From Labrys miyagiensis (lineage in GTDB: Bacteria; Pseudomonadota; Alphaproteobacteria; Rhizobiales; Labraceae): a stretch of DNA of 64,000 nucleotides. Location of the stretch: the NCBI RefSeq assembly GCF_030160835.1, contig NZ_BSPC01000048.1:157846-221845 (forward strand), written 5' to 3'. Every line of letters begins with the position of its first letter. Positions within the stretch are counted from its first letter, which is position 1. The notes under the pieces are model-generated. The model had not been told where the DNA came from. It searched no databases and saw nothing but the letters and a program-made list of their open reading frames with translations. The position numbers and the translations under genes are program-made. Below are positions 46,554-55,367 of the stretch, one piece after another.

Positions 46554-46571
46554 TAGACAACCAGATGACAG
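46554..46571 (-). promoter_or_regulatory. Candidate Pho box upstream of phoD
   Basis: On the minus strand CTGTCAT (46571-46565), CTGG, then TTGTCTA (46560-46554): two seven-base half-sites with a four-base spacer, the layout of the PhoB consensus CTGTCAT-N4-CTGTCAT. The first half is perfect, the second has three changes. It ends 34 bases before the phoD ATG. Confidence 0.6.
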
Positions 46572-46727
46572 CGGCGTGTCTCCTTCTTGGAGCTTTTGTA
46601 AATTGTGCCGTGTGGATCTTACCTGCCGAGGGTAGTGACGATAACGGACTCCGACGGCGAACGGCCAGACCTCTGGGGCAGGGGCTCAGAGGCCATAAGT
46701 CTGGCGACATCTGGCTGCGAGGAACGA

Positions 46728-47561
46728 TCACCCATCGATCCGCGTGTCCAGGCCCACCTTTTCCCAGGCCGCGAGATCGGCCAGCAGGGCTTCCGCGTGA
46801 CTGCGCACGGCGGTGACCGAGTCCTCGCCAAGCTGGAGGCGCAGCGGCGTCTTCTCCGCCCTTAGGGCCATGTCGATGGCCGCTGCGGCCTTCAAGGGAT
46901 CGCCGGGCTGGGTCTCGTGCATGCCGGTGGTGAAGTCCCGCACCGGTTTCAGGCCTTCCTCATAGGGCGGCAGTACTGGCATGTGGCGCAGCGCATTGCC
47001 GGCGAAGCCGGTGCGGAAGGCGCCGGGCTCGACGATCATCACCTTGACGCCGAAGGGAGCCAGCTCCAGCGCCAGGGCCTCGGACAGGCCTTCCAGGGCG
47101 AATTTGCTGGCGGAATAGGCGCCATAGCCACCATAGGAGAGCTGGCCGCCGAGGCTGGAGATATTGACGATGGTGCCGCTCCCCTGCCGTCGCAGCAGAG
47201 GCAGGACAGCCTGCGTCACCGCCACCGCGCCGAAGAAGTTGGTTTCCATTAGGGCGCGCAGCTCGGTGTCCGGCGTCTCCTCGACCGCGCCCACAATGCC
47301 GTAGCCGGCATTGTTGATCAGCACGTCGATGCGCCCGAAGCGGGCCTTTGCGGCCTCGACTGCCGCCGCGATGCTGGCCTTGTCGTTGACGTCGAGGGCG
47401 GTGGTGAGAACCTGCGCCGGAACCTCGGCCTGCAATGCGGCGAGCTTCGCCGGATCTCGCGCGGTCGCCACGACATTGTAGCCCTTGGAGAGGGCGTAGC
47501 GGGCGAAGCTGAGGCCGAACCCGGAGGAGGCGCCGGTGATGAACCAGGTGGTGGACGACAT
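46728..47561 (-). CDS. Short-chain dehydrogenase/reductase
   Basis: 277 residues, classical SDR. Cofactor motif ITGASSGFGLSFARYAL, NNAGYGIVGAVEE, and the catalytic Tyr and Lys in YGGYGAYSASKFALEGLSEAL. Residues after the second strand (ARDP) favour NADP(H). Substrate not known. Divergent from a LysR regulator 106 bases away, the standard arrangement in which that regulator controls it. Confidence 0.93.
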   Translation of the reverse strand: MSSTTWFITGASSGFGLSFARYALSKGYNVVATARDPAKLAALQAEVPAQVLTTALDVNDKASIAAAVEAAKARFGRIDVLINNAGYGIVGAVEETPDTELRALMETNFFGAVAVTQAVLPLLRRQGSGTIVNISSLGGQLSYGGYGAYSASKFALEGLSEALALELAPFGVKVMIVEPGAFRTGFAGNALRHMPVLPPYEEGLKPVRDFTTGMHETQPGDPLKAAAAIDMALRAEKTPLRLQLGEDSVTAVRSHAEALLADLAAWEKVGLDTRIDG

Positions 47562-47667
47562 GATCGTGCTCCGTCTTTGGTCATGAGGACATGACGGGAA
47601 GATCGCACCGCCTGCATAAGATGATAAGATCGCTCAGTTCGTATTGGTTATGCGATTTGGTGCATGA

Positions 47668-48597
47668 ATGGATCGCGATCTCCTCATCCATCTGCCGGTG
47701 GTCCTGGCCGTCGCCCGCTGCGGCGGGTTCGCGCCCGCGGCGGCCGATCTCGGCATGAGCCCATCGGCCGTCAGCCACGCCGTGCGCGCCGTCGAGGACA
47801 GGTTGGACACGCCGCTCTTCGCCCGCACCACGCGCAGCGTTGCCCTTACGGAGGCAGGCCGGGCCTTCATCGCCGATATCGGCCCGGCCTTCACTGAGAT
47901 CGGGGAAGCGGTGGAACGGCTGCGCGCGGCGAGGGGCCGCGTCACCGGCGTGCTCCGCCTCAACGTGCCGCGCGTCGCCCTGCAAATCGCCATCACACCT
48001 GTGCTGACGGAACTCGCCCGCCGCCATCCTGGGCTGGTGGTGGAGATCTTCAGCGACGACAGCCTCACCGATATTGTGGCGGGCGGCTTTGATGCCGGCG
48101 TGCGCCTCGGCGGCATGATCGCGCAGGACATGGTGGCGCTCCGCCTTACGCCGCCCTTCAAGGCCGTGCTGGTGGCCGCGCCCTCCTATGTCGAGGCGCG
48201 TGGCGTGCCGCTGACGATTGGCGATCTCGCCGCTCATAACTGCATCGGCTTCCGTCTCCTGACCTCGGGCGGCCTCTATGCCTGGGAATTGCAGGAGGCG
48301 GGGGAGGATGTCGCCGTCAGCGTCGGTGGCAGCGTGCGGGTCACCGATCCCACCTATGCGAAAGAACTCGCTCTGGCAGGGACGGGCATCGCTTATGTCT
48401 TCGAGCCCCTGGTGCGCCGTGAACTGGAGGAGGGGCGCCTCCATTGGCTGCTGCCGGAAAACGCCATCGAGGAGCCCGGGCTGTTCCTCTATTATCCCCA
48501 GCGCACCGCACGGGCTCCGAAGCTGCGCGCCTTCATAGAGACTGTCCGGGACGTGCTCGGGCCGACAATTCCTCCGACCATTGTGAAGTCTTCTTGA
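47668..48597 (+). CDS. LysR-family transcriptional regulator
   Basis: 309 residues. The N-terminal winged helix reads LIHLPVVLAVARCGGFAPAA and DLGMSPSAVSHAVRAVEDRL; the substrate domain has FDAGVRLGGMIAQDMVALRL. The group resembles regulators that are divergent from SDR or quinone-reductase genes. Probably controls the SDR gene at 46728-47561 through the 106-base shared gap. The next operon starts 86 bases downstream on the same strand. Confidence 0.93.
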   Translation: MDRDLLIHLPVVLAVARCGGFAPAAADLGMSPSAVSHAVRAVEDRLDTPLFARTTRSVALTEAGRAFIADIGPAFTEIGEAVERLRAARGRVTGVLRLNVPRVALQIAITPVLTELARRHPGLVVEIFSDDSLTDIVAGGFDAGVRLGGMIAQDMVALRLTPPFKAVLVAAPSYVEARGVPLTIGDLAAHNCIGFRLLTSGGLYAWELQEAGEDVAVSVGGSVRVTDPTYAKELALAGTGIAYVFEPLVRRELEEGRLHWLLPENAIEEPGLFLYYPQRTARAPKLRAFIETVRDVLGPTIPPTIVKSS

Positions 48598-48683
48598 CAA
48601 CGCCGCGCGTAATCGGGGACAAAGCTTCTCAGGTCAAGATTCAACATAAAACGATTAATCCCACCTGATCGGGAGGTAACGGG

Positions 48684-50204
48684 ATGGCTGACGCCGGATT
48701 GCTCCGGTTTGAAGACTTGGCCAAATCCTTCGGCGGCACGCGTGCTCTCAAGGGGGTGAGCTTCGATGTCGCCAGTGGCGAGATCGTCGCTCTGCTGGGC
48801 GAAAATGGCGCTGGCAAATCCACCCTGATCAAGATTCTCGGCGGTATCGTCCGGGCTGACAGCGGCAGCGTCAGCATCGATGGCGAACCCTATCGTCACC
48901 GCGCCCATGCCAGGGCCGAGCGCCAGAGCGTCGCCTTCGTCCACCAGGATCTCGGCCTGGTGGAATGGATGACGGTGGCCGAGAACATGAGCCTACCGCA
49001 GGGCTTTGCCGGCAAGGCCTGGTCCGGCAAGCTCGGCCTGATCGACTGGCGTGCGGCGGAGGAGCAGGCGCGCGAGGCGCTCAAGCTGGTCGGCTGTGAT
49101 ATCGCCCCCACCACGCGCGTGCACAATCTCAGCCGCACCGAGAAATCGCTCGTCGCCATCGCGCGGGCGCTGGTGGTGGAATGCGATTTCCTCGTATTGG
49201 ACGAGCCGACCGCCAGCCTTCCGGCGGATGAGGTCGAGCGTCTGTTCGACGCCATCCGACATCTCAAGGCGCGTGGCGTCGGCATGATCTACGTCTCCCA
49301 TCGGCTCGACGAGATCTTCCGCATCGCCGACCGGGTAGTGGTGATGCGGGACGGGCTGAAGGTCGGCGAGCGCCCGATCGCCGAGACCAATCCGGATGAA
49401 CTTGTCGGCCTGATCGTCGGACGCTCCAATCTCGACCTCTTCAAGAAGGCCTCGGCGCAGGCCGGCCCCCTGCGCGTCGCGGTGAAGGAGGTCTCGACCG
49501 CCGGTGCCGGCCCGATCAGCTTCGAGGTCCGCCAGGGCGAGTTGCTGGGCCTCGTCGGCCTGCGCGGTGCAGGCCAGGAGGAGATCGGCCGGGCGTTGTT
49601 CGGCGTTGTGCCGCATGAGGGCGAGATCACCCTGGATGGTAAGCGGCCGGATCTTTCTTCGCCCCGGGCGGCGCTGCAATCGGGCATCGGGCTGATGGCG
49701 CGTGACCGGATGGAGGAATCGCTGGCACCGGCCCTCAGCGTGCGCGAGAACGCCTTCCTCAATCCACGTGCCAGCGGTCGCGGCCTTCTCTCCTTCCTTT
49801 CGCCACGCAGGGAAGCACGGAGCGCTGTCGAACTCGGCGCCTCCGTTGGCCTGCGCCCCAACGATCCCGATCTGCCCATCGAAGGCTTGTCCGGCGGCAA
49901 CCAGCAGAAGGTGGTGGTCGGCCGCTGGCTCGCCACCGGACGCAAGCTGCTGGTGGCGGAGGACCCGACGGCCGGCGTCGATGTCGGCGCCAAGGCGGAG
50001 ATCTACCGCCTGATCGCCCGCGCCCTCGAACAGGGCCTTGCGGTCATCGCGGTCTCCACGGATTTCGAGGAGATCGCCCATATCTGCCACCGGGCGCTGG
50101 TGTTCAACCGCGGCCGGATCATCGCCGAACTTCAGGGTGACGCCTTGACAACCGAGGCGGTCATCACGGCCGCCTCGGCTTCAGAAGCGGTAATGGCCTC
50201 GTAG
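48684..50204 (+). CDS. Sugar ABC transporter ATP-binding protein (RbsA/MglA type)
   Basis: 506 residues with two fused nucleotide-binding domains. The first has Walker A LLGENGAGKSTLIKIL and Walker B DFLVLDEPTASLP, with a weakened signature NLSRTEKSLVAIARAL. The second has a degenerate Walker A (GLRGAGQEEIGRALFG) but an intact signature LSGGNQQKVVVGRWL and KLLVAEDPTAGVDVGAK. This asymmetry is usual for the CUT2 class importing ribose, xylose, galactose or inositol-like sugars. First gene of a three-gene operon. Confidence 0.95.
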   Translation: MADAGLLRFEDLAKSFGGTRALKGVSFDVASGEIVALLGENGAGKSTLIKILGGIVRADSGSVSIDGEPYRHRAHARAERQSVAFVHQDLGLVEWMTVAENMSLPQGFAGKAWSGKLGLIDWRAAEEQAREALKLVGCDIAPTTRVHNLSRTEKSLVAIARALVVECDFLVLDEPTASLPADEVERLFDAIRHLKARGVGMIYVSHRLDEIFRIADRVVVMRDGLKVGERPIAETNPDELVGLIVGRSNLDLFKKASAQAGPLRVAVKEVSTAGAGPISFEVRQGELLGLVGLRGAGQEEIGRALFGVVPHEGEITLDGKRPDLSSPRAALQSGIGLMARDRMEESLAPALSVRENAFLNPRASGRGLLSFLSPRREARSAVELGASVGLRPNDPDLPIEGLSGGNQQKVVVGRWLATGRKLLVAEDPTAGVDVGAKAEIYRLIARALEQGLAVIAVSTDFEEIAHICHRALVFNRGRIIAELQGDALTTEAVITAASASEAVMAS

Positions 50205-50227
50205 ATTCCGCTCATGGAGGGCGCCGT

Positions 50228-51277
50228 ATGTCGATGAACTCGATCAAGTCCGACGCTCTGGAACCAACCAAGGCGGAACTTGAGCAGTTGAGCTTCGGTG
50301 AGAGGCTGGCGCGCCGGCTGCCGGTCTACGGCCTTCCCATCCTGGCGCTTTTCCTGGCCGTCCTGTTCTCGCTGCTGCTGCCGCAGACCTTCCCGACCAT
50401 GCTGAACCTGCGCTCGATCGTCTCCGACAAGGCGATCATCGCGCTCCTGTCGCTGGCGGCGATGATCCCGATGGCCGCCGGGAAGATCGACCTCACCGTG
50501 GGCTACGCCATCGTGATCTGGCACATCCTCGCCATCAGCCTGCAGACTATGCTCGGCGTGCCCTGGGAGGTGGCCGTGCTGATCGTGCTGGTGCTGGGCG
50601 CCCTGGTCGGCTTCATCAACGGCATGCTGGTCGAGGTCGCGCGTATCGACAGCTTCATCGCCACGCTCGGCACCGGTACGGTGCTCTACGCCATCGCACT
50701 CTGGCACACCGGCGGACGGCAGGTGGTGGCGCAGCTGCCGCAAGGCTTTCTTGCCCTCAACGGCACCATGGTGTTCGGCCTGCCGATCACCGGCTTCTAT
50801 GTGATCATCCTCGCCTTCTGCCTCTGGCTCGTGCTCGAGCATCTGCCGATCGGCCGCTACGTCTATACGATCGGCGCCAATCCGAAGGCCGCCGCGCTGA
50901 ACGGCATTCCGGTGCGCCGCTACACCATCGGCGCCTTCGTCGCTTCCGGCGTGCTGACGGCAGTGGCGGGTGTGCTGCTCGCCTCCAAGCTGCGTATTGG
51001 CCAGGCGAGCGTCGGCCTTGAATACCTGCTGCCGGCCCTTGTCGGCGCTTTTCTCGGCTCCACCACCATCAAGCCCGGCCGCGTCAATGTCTGGGGCACG
51101 CTGGTGGGTGTCGCCATCCTCGCCATCGGCATTGCCGGCATCCAGCAGTTCGGCGGCTCCTTCTGGGTCGAGCCGATGTTCAACGGCGTCACCCTGCTGA
51201 TCGCCATCGGCATCGCCGGCTATGCGCAACGCCGCCGTGGCAGCGCCATCAAGCCCCTCAAAAAGACGGACGCATGA
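50228..51277 (+). CDS. Sugar ABC transporter permease (RbsC type)
   Basis: A 349-residue inner-membrane permease of the CUT2 class with about ten hydrophobic helices. Contains AAMIPMAAGKIDLTVGYAI, DSFIATLGTGTVLYAIALW and the conserved GRYVYTIGANPKAAALNGIPVRRY loop. Starts 23 bases after the ATPase gene. One permease gene is present, so the membrane part would be a homodimer. Confidence 0.95.
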   Translation: MSMNSIKSDALEPTKAELEQLSFGERLARRLPVYGLPILALFLAVLFSLLLPQTFPTMLNLRSIVSDKAIIALLSLAAMIPMAAGKIDLTVGYAIVIWHILAISLQTMLGVPWEVAVLIVLVLGALVGFINGMLVEVARIDSFIATLGTGTVLYAIALWHTGGRQVVAQLPQGFLALNGTMVFGLPITGFYVIILAFCLWLVLEHLPIGRYVYTIGANPKAAALNGIPVRRYTIGAFVASGVLTAVAGVLLASKLRIGQASVGLEYLLPALVGAFLGSTTIKPGRVNVWGTLVGVAILAIGIAGIQQFGGSFWVEPMFNGVTLLIAIGIAGYAQRRRGSAIKPLKKTDA

Positions 51278-51308
51278 GCGATCCGTCACAACCCCCGGAG
51301 GAAAGCCC

Positions 51309-52418
51309 ATGTTGAGACGAAATAGCTGGATGGCCGCCGCCAGTGTCCTGGCGTTGCTCGCGCTGCCGACGATAGCCCGCGCCGACGCCTTCGTCGACGA
51401 GGCGAAGGCGGTGGTCGCCAAGGCCTCGCAGCGCGTCGACAAATGGGACGGGCCGACGACGGGACCGAAATCCGTGGGCAAGAAGACGATCGTCTATGTC
51501 GCCGGCGACATGCGCAATGGCGGCATCCTCGGCGTGGCGCAGGGCGTGAAGGAAGCGGCCGGCGTGATCGGCTGGGATTATCGCGAGATCGACGGGCAGG
51601 GCACCGTTTCAGGCCAGTCGACGGCGCTGAGCCAGGCGATTGCGCTCAAGCCGGACGCCATCATCATCGGCGGCAGCGATGCGCTGGAACAGAAGGCGGG
51701 CATCGAGGATGCAGCCAAGCAGGGTATCAAGCTGGTGGGCTGGCATTCCGGTCCGAAGCCGGGGCCGCTGGACGGCGTGCCGATCTTCGCCAATGTCACT
51801 ACGGACTCGATGGAGGTTGCCAAGGTGGCGGCCATGAAGGCCATCGCCGATTCTGACGGCAAGGCGGGCGTGGTGATCTTTGCTGATAGCACCTATGCCA
51901 TCGCCATCGCCAAGGGCCGCGCCATGGAGGCGGTGATCAAGCAATGCGCCGGCTGCTCCGTGCTGGCCTTCGAGGATACGCCCCTCGCCGACGTCTCCAC
52001 CCGCATTCCGCAGCTGACCACCACGCTCCTGCAGCAGAACGGCGCAAAATGGGGCTATTCGCTCGCCATCAACGACCTCTATTACGACTTCATGCCGCCC
52101 TCCCTGGCAGCGGCGGGTATTGCGGGTGACGGCGATCCGCAAAACATCTCGGCCGGCGACGGCTCCGAGTCGGCCTATCAGCGCATCCGCGCCAAGGACC
52201 ATCAGGCCGCCACAGTGCCGGAACCCCTGTCCATGCAGGGCTGGCAGTTGGTCGACGAGCTCAATCGCGCCTTTGCCGGCGAGAAATGGTCAGGCTATGT
52301 CCCCGGCGTACATCTGGTGACGCCCGACAACATCGCCTATGACGGCGGCCCGAAGAACGTCTTCGATCCTGACAATGGCTATCGCGACGCCTACAAGAAG
52401 ATCTGGACGGGGATGTAG
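51309..52418 (+). CDS. Sugar ABC transporter substrate-binding protein
   Basis: 369 residues. A signal peptide ends at TIARADAFV; the mature type I periplasmic-binding fold begins KTIVYVAGDMRNGGILGVAQ and contains LKPDAIIIGGSDALEQKAGI and a C-terminal VTPDNIAYDGGPKNVFDPDN. The start is ATG 51309, seven bases after GGAGG; a frame running back to 51222 overlaps the permease and is not used. Unusually it is the last gene in the operon, where a binding protein is often first. Ligand unknown. Confidence 0.94.
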   Translation: MLRRNSWMAAASVLALLALPTIARADAFVDEAKAVVAKASQRVDKWDGPTTGPKSVGKKTIVYVAGDMRNGGILGVAQGVKEAAGVIGWDYREIDGQGTVSGQSTALSQAIALKPDAIIIGGSDALEQKAGIEDAAKQGIKLVGWHSGPKPGPLDGVPIFANVTTDSMEVAKVAAMKAIADSDGKAGVVIFADSTYAIAIAKGRAMEAVIKQCAGCSVLAFEDTPLADVSTRIPQLTTTLLQQNGAKWGYSLAINDLYYDFMPPSLAAAGIAGDGDPQNISAGDGSESAYQRIRAKDHQAATVPEPLSMQGWQLVDELNRAFAGEKWSGYVPGVHLVTPDNIAYDGGPKNVFDPDNGYRDAYKKIWTGM

Positions 52419-52754
52419 GGCGGACTCTTGAGAGTGATGTGCGGACAATCCTTCCTTCGTTGCGGCAAGGCTGTCCGGAAAATGCAGCGCGCGGAAAGCC
52501 TCCCCCACGAAGCTGGGGGAGGTGGGCCGGCGAAGCCGGCTCGGAGGGGGTGTGGTCAGGATAAGGGAATGGAAGCGCCACTCAACGGGCACTGAGTTTC
52601 CTGAGCCTCACTCCGCCCACACCCCCCCGTCATTGCTTCGCAATGCCCAGCCCACACAATTGTGTGGGCGATACCCCCAGCTTCGTGGGGGAGGCTAACC
52701 GCACCCTTCCCGGACAGCCCTGCGGTTGCGGGGAAGGTGGACCGCCTTGAACGA
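52419..52754. repeat. Hairpin-rich gap with family C and G repeats
   Basis: Contains CCTCCCCC...GGGGGAGG (52499-52522), a perfect 20-base palindrome GCCCACACAATTGTGTGGGC (52650-52669), CCCCCAGCTTCGTGGGGG (52674-52691) and a CCTTCCC...GGGGAAGG fragment (52706-52736). No gene. The stacked hairpins would terminate transcription from both sides (sugar operon rightward, PLP/molybdoenzyme operon leftward). Confidence 0.8.
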
Positions 52755-54044
52755 CTAAGCCCCCGCCGCCTCCAACGCCTGTCCCAAATCCACGATCAGA
52801 TCCTCTGCATTCTCGATGCCGACGCTGAGGCGGATGGTACTATCGCTGACGCCGAGCCGAGCGCGTAATTCGGCCGGCACGCCAGAATGGGTGGTGGAGG
52901 CAGGGTGGCTCGCGAGCGACTCCGTGCCGCCCAGGCTCACCGCGAGCTTGAACACACGCAGGGCGTTCAACATGCGGAAGGCTTCGGCCTGGCCACCCTT
53001 GATCTCGAGGCTGAAGGTGGAGCCGGCGCCGGTGCATTGCCGGTCGAACACGGCGCGGGCAGGGCTGCCCTCGGGCAGACGATGCAGCGCATGCACGGCC
53101 TCGACCTTCAGATGGGCGGAAAGGAAATCGGCCACTTCGACGGCGTTGCGCGCCGCCGCCTGCATACGCAGGGACAGGGTCTCGAGCGAGCGGCCCAGCA
53201 TCCAGCAGGTGTGCGGATCAAGCTGCGTGCCGATGGCGCTGCGCAGCGCCCGGACCGGCTTCAGCATCGCCTTGCTGCCGATCGCCGCGCCGGCGATCAG
53301 GTCGCTATGGCCGCCGATATATTTGGTGGCGGAGTAGACGACGATATCGACGCCATGAGCGAGGGGGCGCTGGAAGGCCGGGCCAAGCAGCGTGTTGTCG
53401 CAGATGATCACCGGCCGCGCACCCTGCCGTTCGGCGATATGATCAGCCACCGCGCTGATCAGCGCGAAGTCCACCAGCGTGTTGACCGGGTTGGAGGGCG
53501 TCTCGATCAGGATGACGCTCACGCGGCCGCGGTTCACGGCGCGATCGGCAGCCTCGCCGATTTCCTTGGCATGGAGACCGTCGACGAAACCCTCATGGCC
53601 GATGCCGAAATCGGCCAGCGTGCGGGCGAGCAGCGTCTCCGTGCCGCCGTAGAGCGGCTGGCTGTGCAGCACTACGTCACCGGGCCTGGCATAGGCCAGC
53701 AGGGCCATCGAGATCGCCGCCATGCCGGAGGAGAACAGCAGCGCCGCCTCGCCCTGTTCGAAAATCGCGAGGCGATCCTCGACGATCTCGGTGTTGGGAT
53801 GGTTGAAGCGCGAATAGACCAGGCCAGTGCTGCTGCCCTCGGGCGGCGTGCGGCGGCCGGAGGTGTAGTCGAAGAAGTCGCGGCCATCCTCGGCAGACTG
53901 GAACACGAAGGTCGAGGTCAGGAACACCGGCGGCTTCACCGAGCCTTCGGAGAGGGCGGGATCATAGCCGTAGCCGAGCATCAGCGTCTCGGGATGCAGC
54001 GGATGGTTGTTCAGCGTTGCCTTGTGGCTACGATCGGTGGCCAT
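52755..54044 (-). CDS. Cystathionine gamma-synthase family PLP enzyme
   Basis: A 429-residue fold-type I PLP protein of the Cys/Met metabolism family. The PLP lysine is K241 in [20 protein letters not shown]; the phosphate-binding SSGMAAIS and the [10 protein letters not shown] substrate segment are present. The family covers cystathionine gamma-synthase, gamma-lyase, O-acetylhomoserine sulphhydrylase and methionine gamma-lyase; sequence alone does not choose. It is last of a five-gene operon, two bases after the YdeI-like gene. Confidence 0.92.
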   Translation of the reverse strand: MATDRSHKATLNNHPLHPETLMLGYGYDPALSEGSVKPPVFLTSTFVFQSAEDGRDFFDYTSGRRTPPEGSSTGLVYSRFNHPNTEIVEDRLAIFEQGEAALLFSSGMAAISMALLAYARPGDVVLHSQPLYGGTETLLARTLADFGIGHEGFVDGLHAKEIGEAADRAVNRGRVSVILIETPSNPVNTLVDFALISAVADHIAERQGARPVIICDNTLLGPAFQRPLAHGVDIVVYSATKYIGGHSDLIAGAAIGSKAMLKPVRALRSAIGTQLDPHTCWMLGRSLETLSLRMQAAARNAVEVADFLSAHLKVEAVHALHRLPEGSPARAVFDRQCTGAGSTFSLEIKGGQAEAFRMLNALRVFKLAVSLGGTESLASHPASTTHSGVPAELRARLGVSDSTIRLSVGIENAEDLIVDLGQALEAAGA

Positions 54045-54046
54045 GG

Positions 54047-54643
54047 TCAGCCCTTCTTTTGTGGGTGGATCGTTTCCTTGCGCTCCAGCATGGCGATGAA
54101 TTCCGCCAGCTTTCGCGCCCGTGTTTCCGGTTTCTTGGCATTGTGCAGGCGATGCAGGATCGCATAGCGATTAACGCTGCTGAGGGTTTCGAAGAAGCGG
54201 GCCGCGTCGGTATTATCGGCGAGAGCGGCCGCGAGGTCCTCGGGGATCTCGGCCTTGCTCTGCGGCGCGTAGGCCTTCTCCCAGCGCCCGTCCGCCTTGG
54301 CCTTGTCGATCTGCGCGAGCCCGGCCGGCCGCATGCGGCCTTCCTCGACCAGAACAAGGGCGCGCTTGCGATTGTTTTCCGACCAGATGCTTGCAGGTTT
54401 GCGCGGCGTGAAGCGAGTGAGGAAATACTCCTCGTCGAAACTTTCGAGCTGGCCGTCGATCCAGCCATGGCAGAGGGCGATATCGATGGCATCAGGCTTG
54501 GAGACAGTCGTCGCCTTGCAGCCTTTCTTGGCGAATTTCAGCCATAGCCCGAGGCTCTCCGCCGGCTGAAAGGCAAGCCATTCCTCAAATTTCGCCGCCG
54601 TGGCGAAAGCCAGGATCGGCAGGTCTGTCTTAGCTGGAACCAA
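54047..54643 (-). CDS. YdeI/OmpD-associated family protein
   Basis: 198 residues. Recognised from [59 protein letters not shown] and the C-terminal [20 protein letters not shown]. The family has been linked to bacteriocin or peptide resistance in enteric bacteria, but the molecular role is unclear. No signal peptide. Its start overlaps the end of the NTF2-like gene by 14 bases and its stop is two bases before the PLP enzyme. Confidence 0.9.
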   Translation of the reverse strand: MVPAKTDLPILAFATAAKFEEWLAFQPAESLGLWLKFAKKGCKATTVSKPDAIDIALCHGWIDGQLESFDEEYFLTRFTPRKPASIWSENNRKRALVLVEEGRMRPAGLAQIDKAKADGRWEKAYAPQSKAEIPEDLAAALADNTDAARFFETLSSVNRYAILHRLHNAKKPETRARKLAEFIAMLERKETIHPQKKG

Positions 54644-54998
54644 GGCGCGGCATTCCCATCTTGAACCAGGCCCGGGCGATCTTGTCGCCTTCTACCTGGT
54701 AAATGGCGATCACATCGAGTGTGCCAAGCCCGTCGGGGAAATTGCGCGTGACGATTTCGCGATCGACCACGAGGTTGCCCACCGACATTCGGGCGATCAG
54801 CTCTCCATGCAGGTCGGGTTCTTGGAAGCGGATGAGATGACGGGCACGAATTTCGGCGGCACCCGCTGCCAGCAGGGTCGAGGAATGTTCGAAGATCTCG
54901 GCGCCTTCATGCCAGAAAGCCATGAAGGCTTCGATGTCGCGGGCATTGTAGGCGGCAAGCTGGCCGGCGATCACGGCTTCGGCAGCGAGACTATCCAT
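54630..54998 (-). CDS. NTF2-like / SnoaL-like domain protein
   Basis: A 122-residue cone-shaped alpha+beta fold (DUF4440/SnoaL type). The N-terminal helix reads AEAVIAGQLAAYNARDIEAF, followed by MAFWHEGAEIFEHSSTLLAAG and the final strands LDVIAIYQVEGDKIARAWF. Such proteins bind small hydrophobic ligands and some are isomerases or hydrolases. It overlaps the next gene by 14 bases and follows the YjbR-like gene by nine. Confidence 0.88.
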   Translation of the reverse strand: MDSLAAEAVIAGQLAAYNARDIEAFMAFWHEGAEIFEHSSTLLAAGAAEIRARHLIRFQEPDLHGELIARMSVGNLVVDREIVTRNFPDGLGTLDVIAIYQVEGDKIARAWFKMGMPRLGSS

Positions 54999-55007
54999 GA
55001 TTGGTTC

Positions 55008-55367
55008 CTATAAAGGCAGACCGAGTTCCGCACGCTTCTTCTTCGAAAGGCCGTGCGAGACGATGCGATGGGACTGGCGCAGATAATCCCGCAATTCGCC
55101 ATCGCTTAATCCCGGTTTGGCATGGTGCTGGATCCATTTCAGGCCACGCGACGCAAGATAAGGAGCAGGCCGCAATCCAGGCTGTTCCTTGAGTACTTCG
55201 TAGGAGAGGTCGCTGACCTTGAAGCTAAAGCTCGGCTCATCGCTCTGCCAACCGCCAATGGCAAAGACCTTGCCTCCGACCTTCCAGACCTCTGAACCAC
55301 CCCATTGCACGACATGGCTGGTGGCCTGAAGCGTGCCACAGAATGCGTTGAATTCCTCGTAGGTCAT
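55008..55367 (-). CDS. MmcQ/YjbR family protein
   Basis: 119 residues. The family opening MTYEEFNAFCGTLQATSHVV and the core VWKVGGKVFAIGGW, FKVSDLSYEVLKEQPGLRPAPYL in effect (positions 49-71) and SHRIVSHGLSKKKRAEL at the end are typical of this DNA-binding-like double-wing fold; function is not established. ATG 55367 overlaps the molybdoenzyme stop by four bases. The longer frame to 55523 lies inside that gene and is not real. Confidence 0.9.
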   Translation of the reverse strand: MTYEEFNAFCGTLQATSHVVQWGGSEVWKVGGKVFAIGGWQSDEPSFSFKVSDLSYEVLKEQPGLRPAPYLASRGLKWIQHHAKPGLSDGELRDYLRQSHRIVSHGLSKKKRAELGLPL

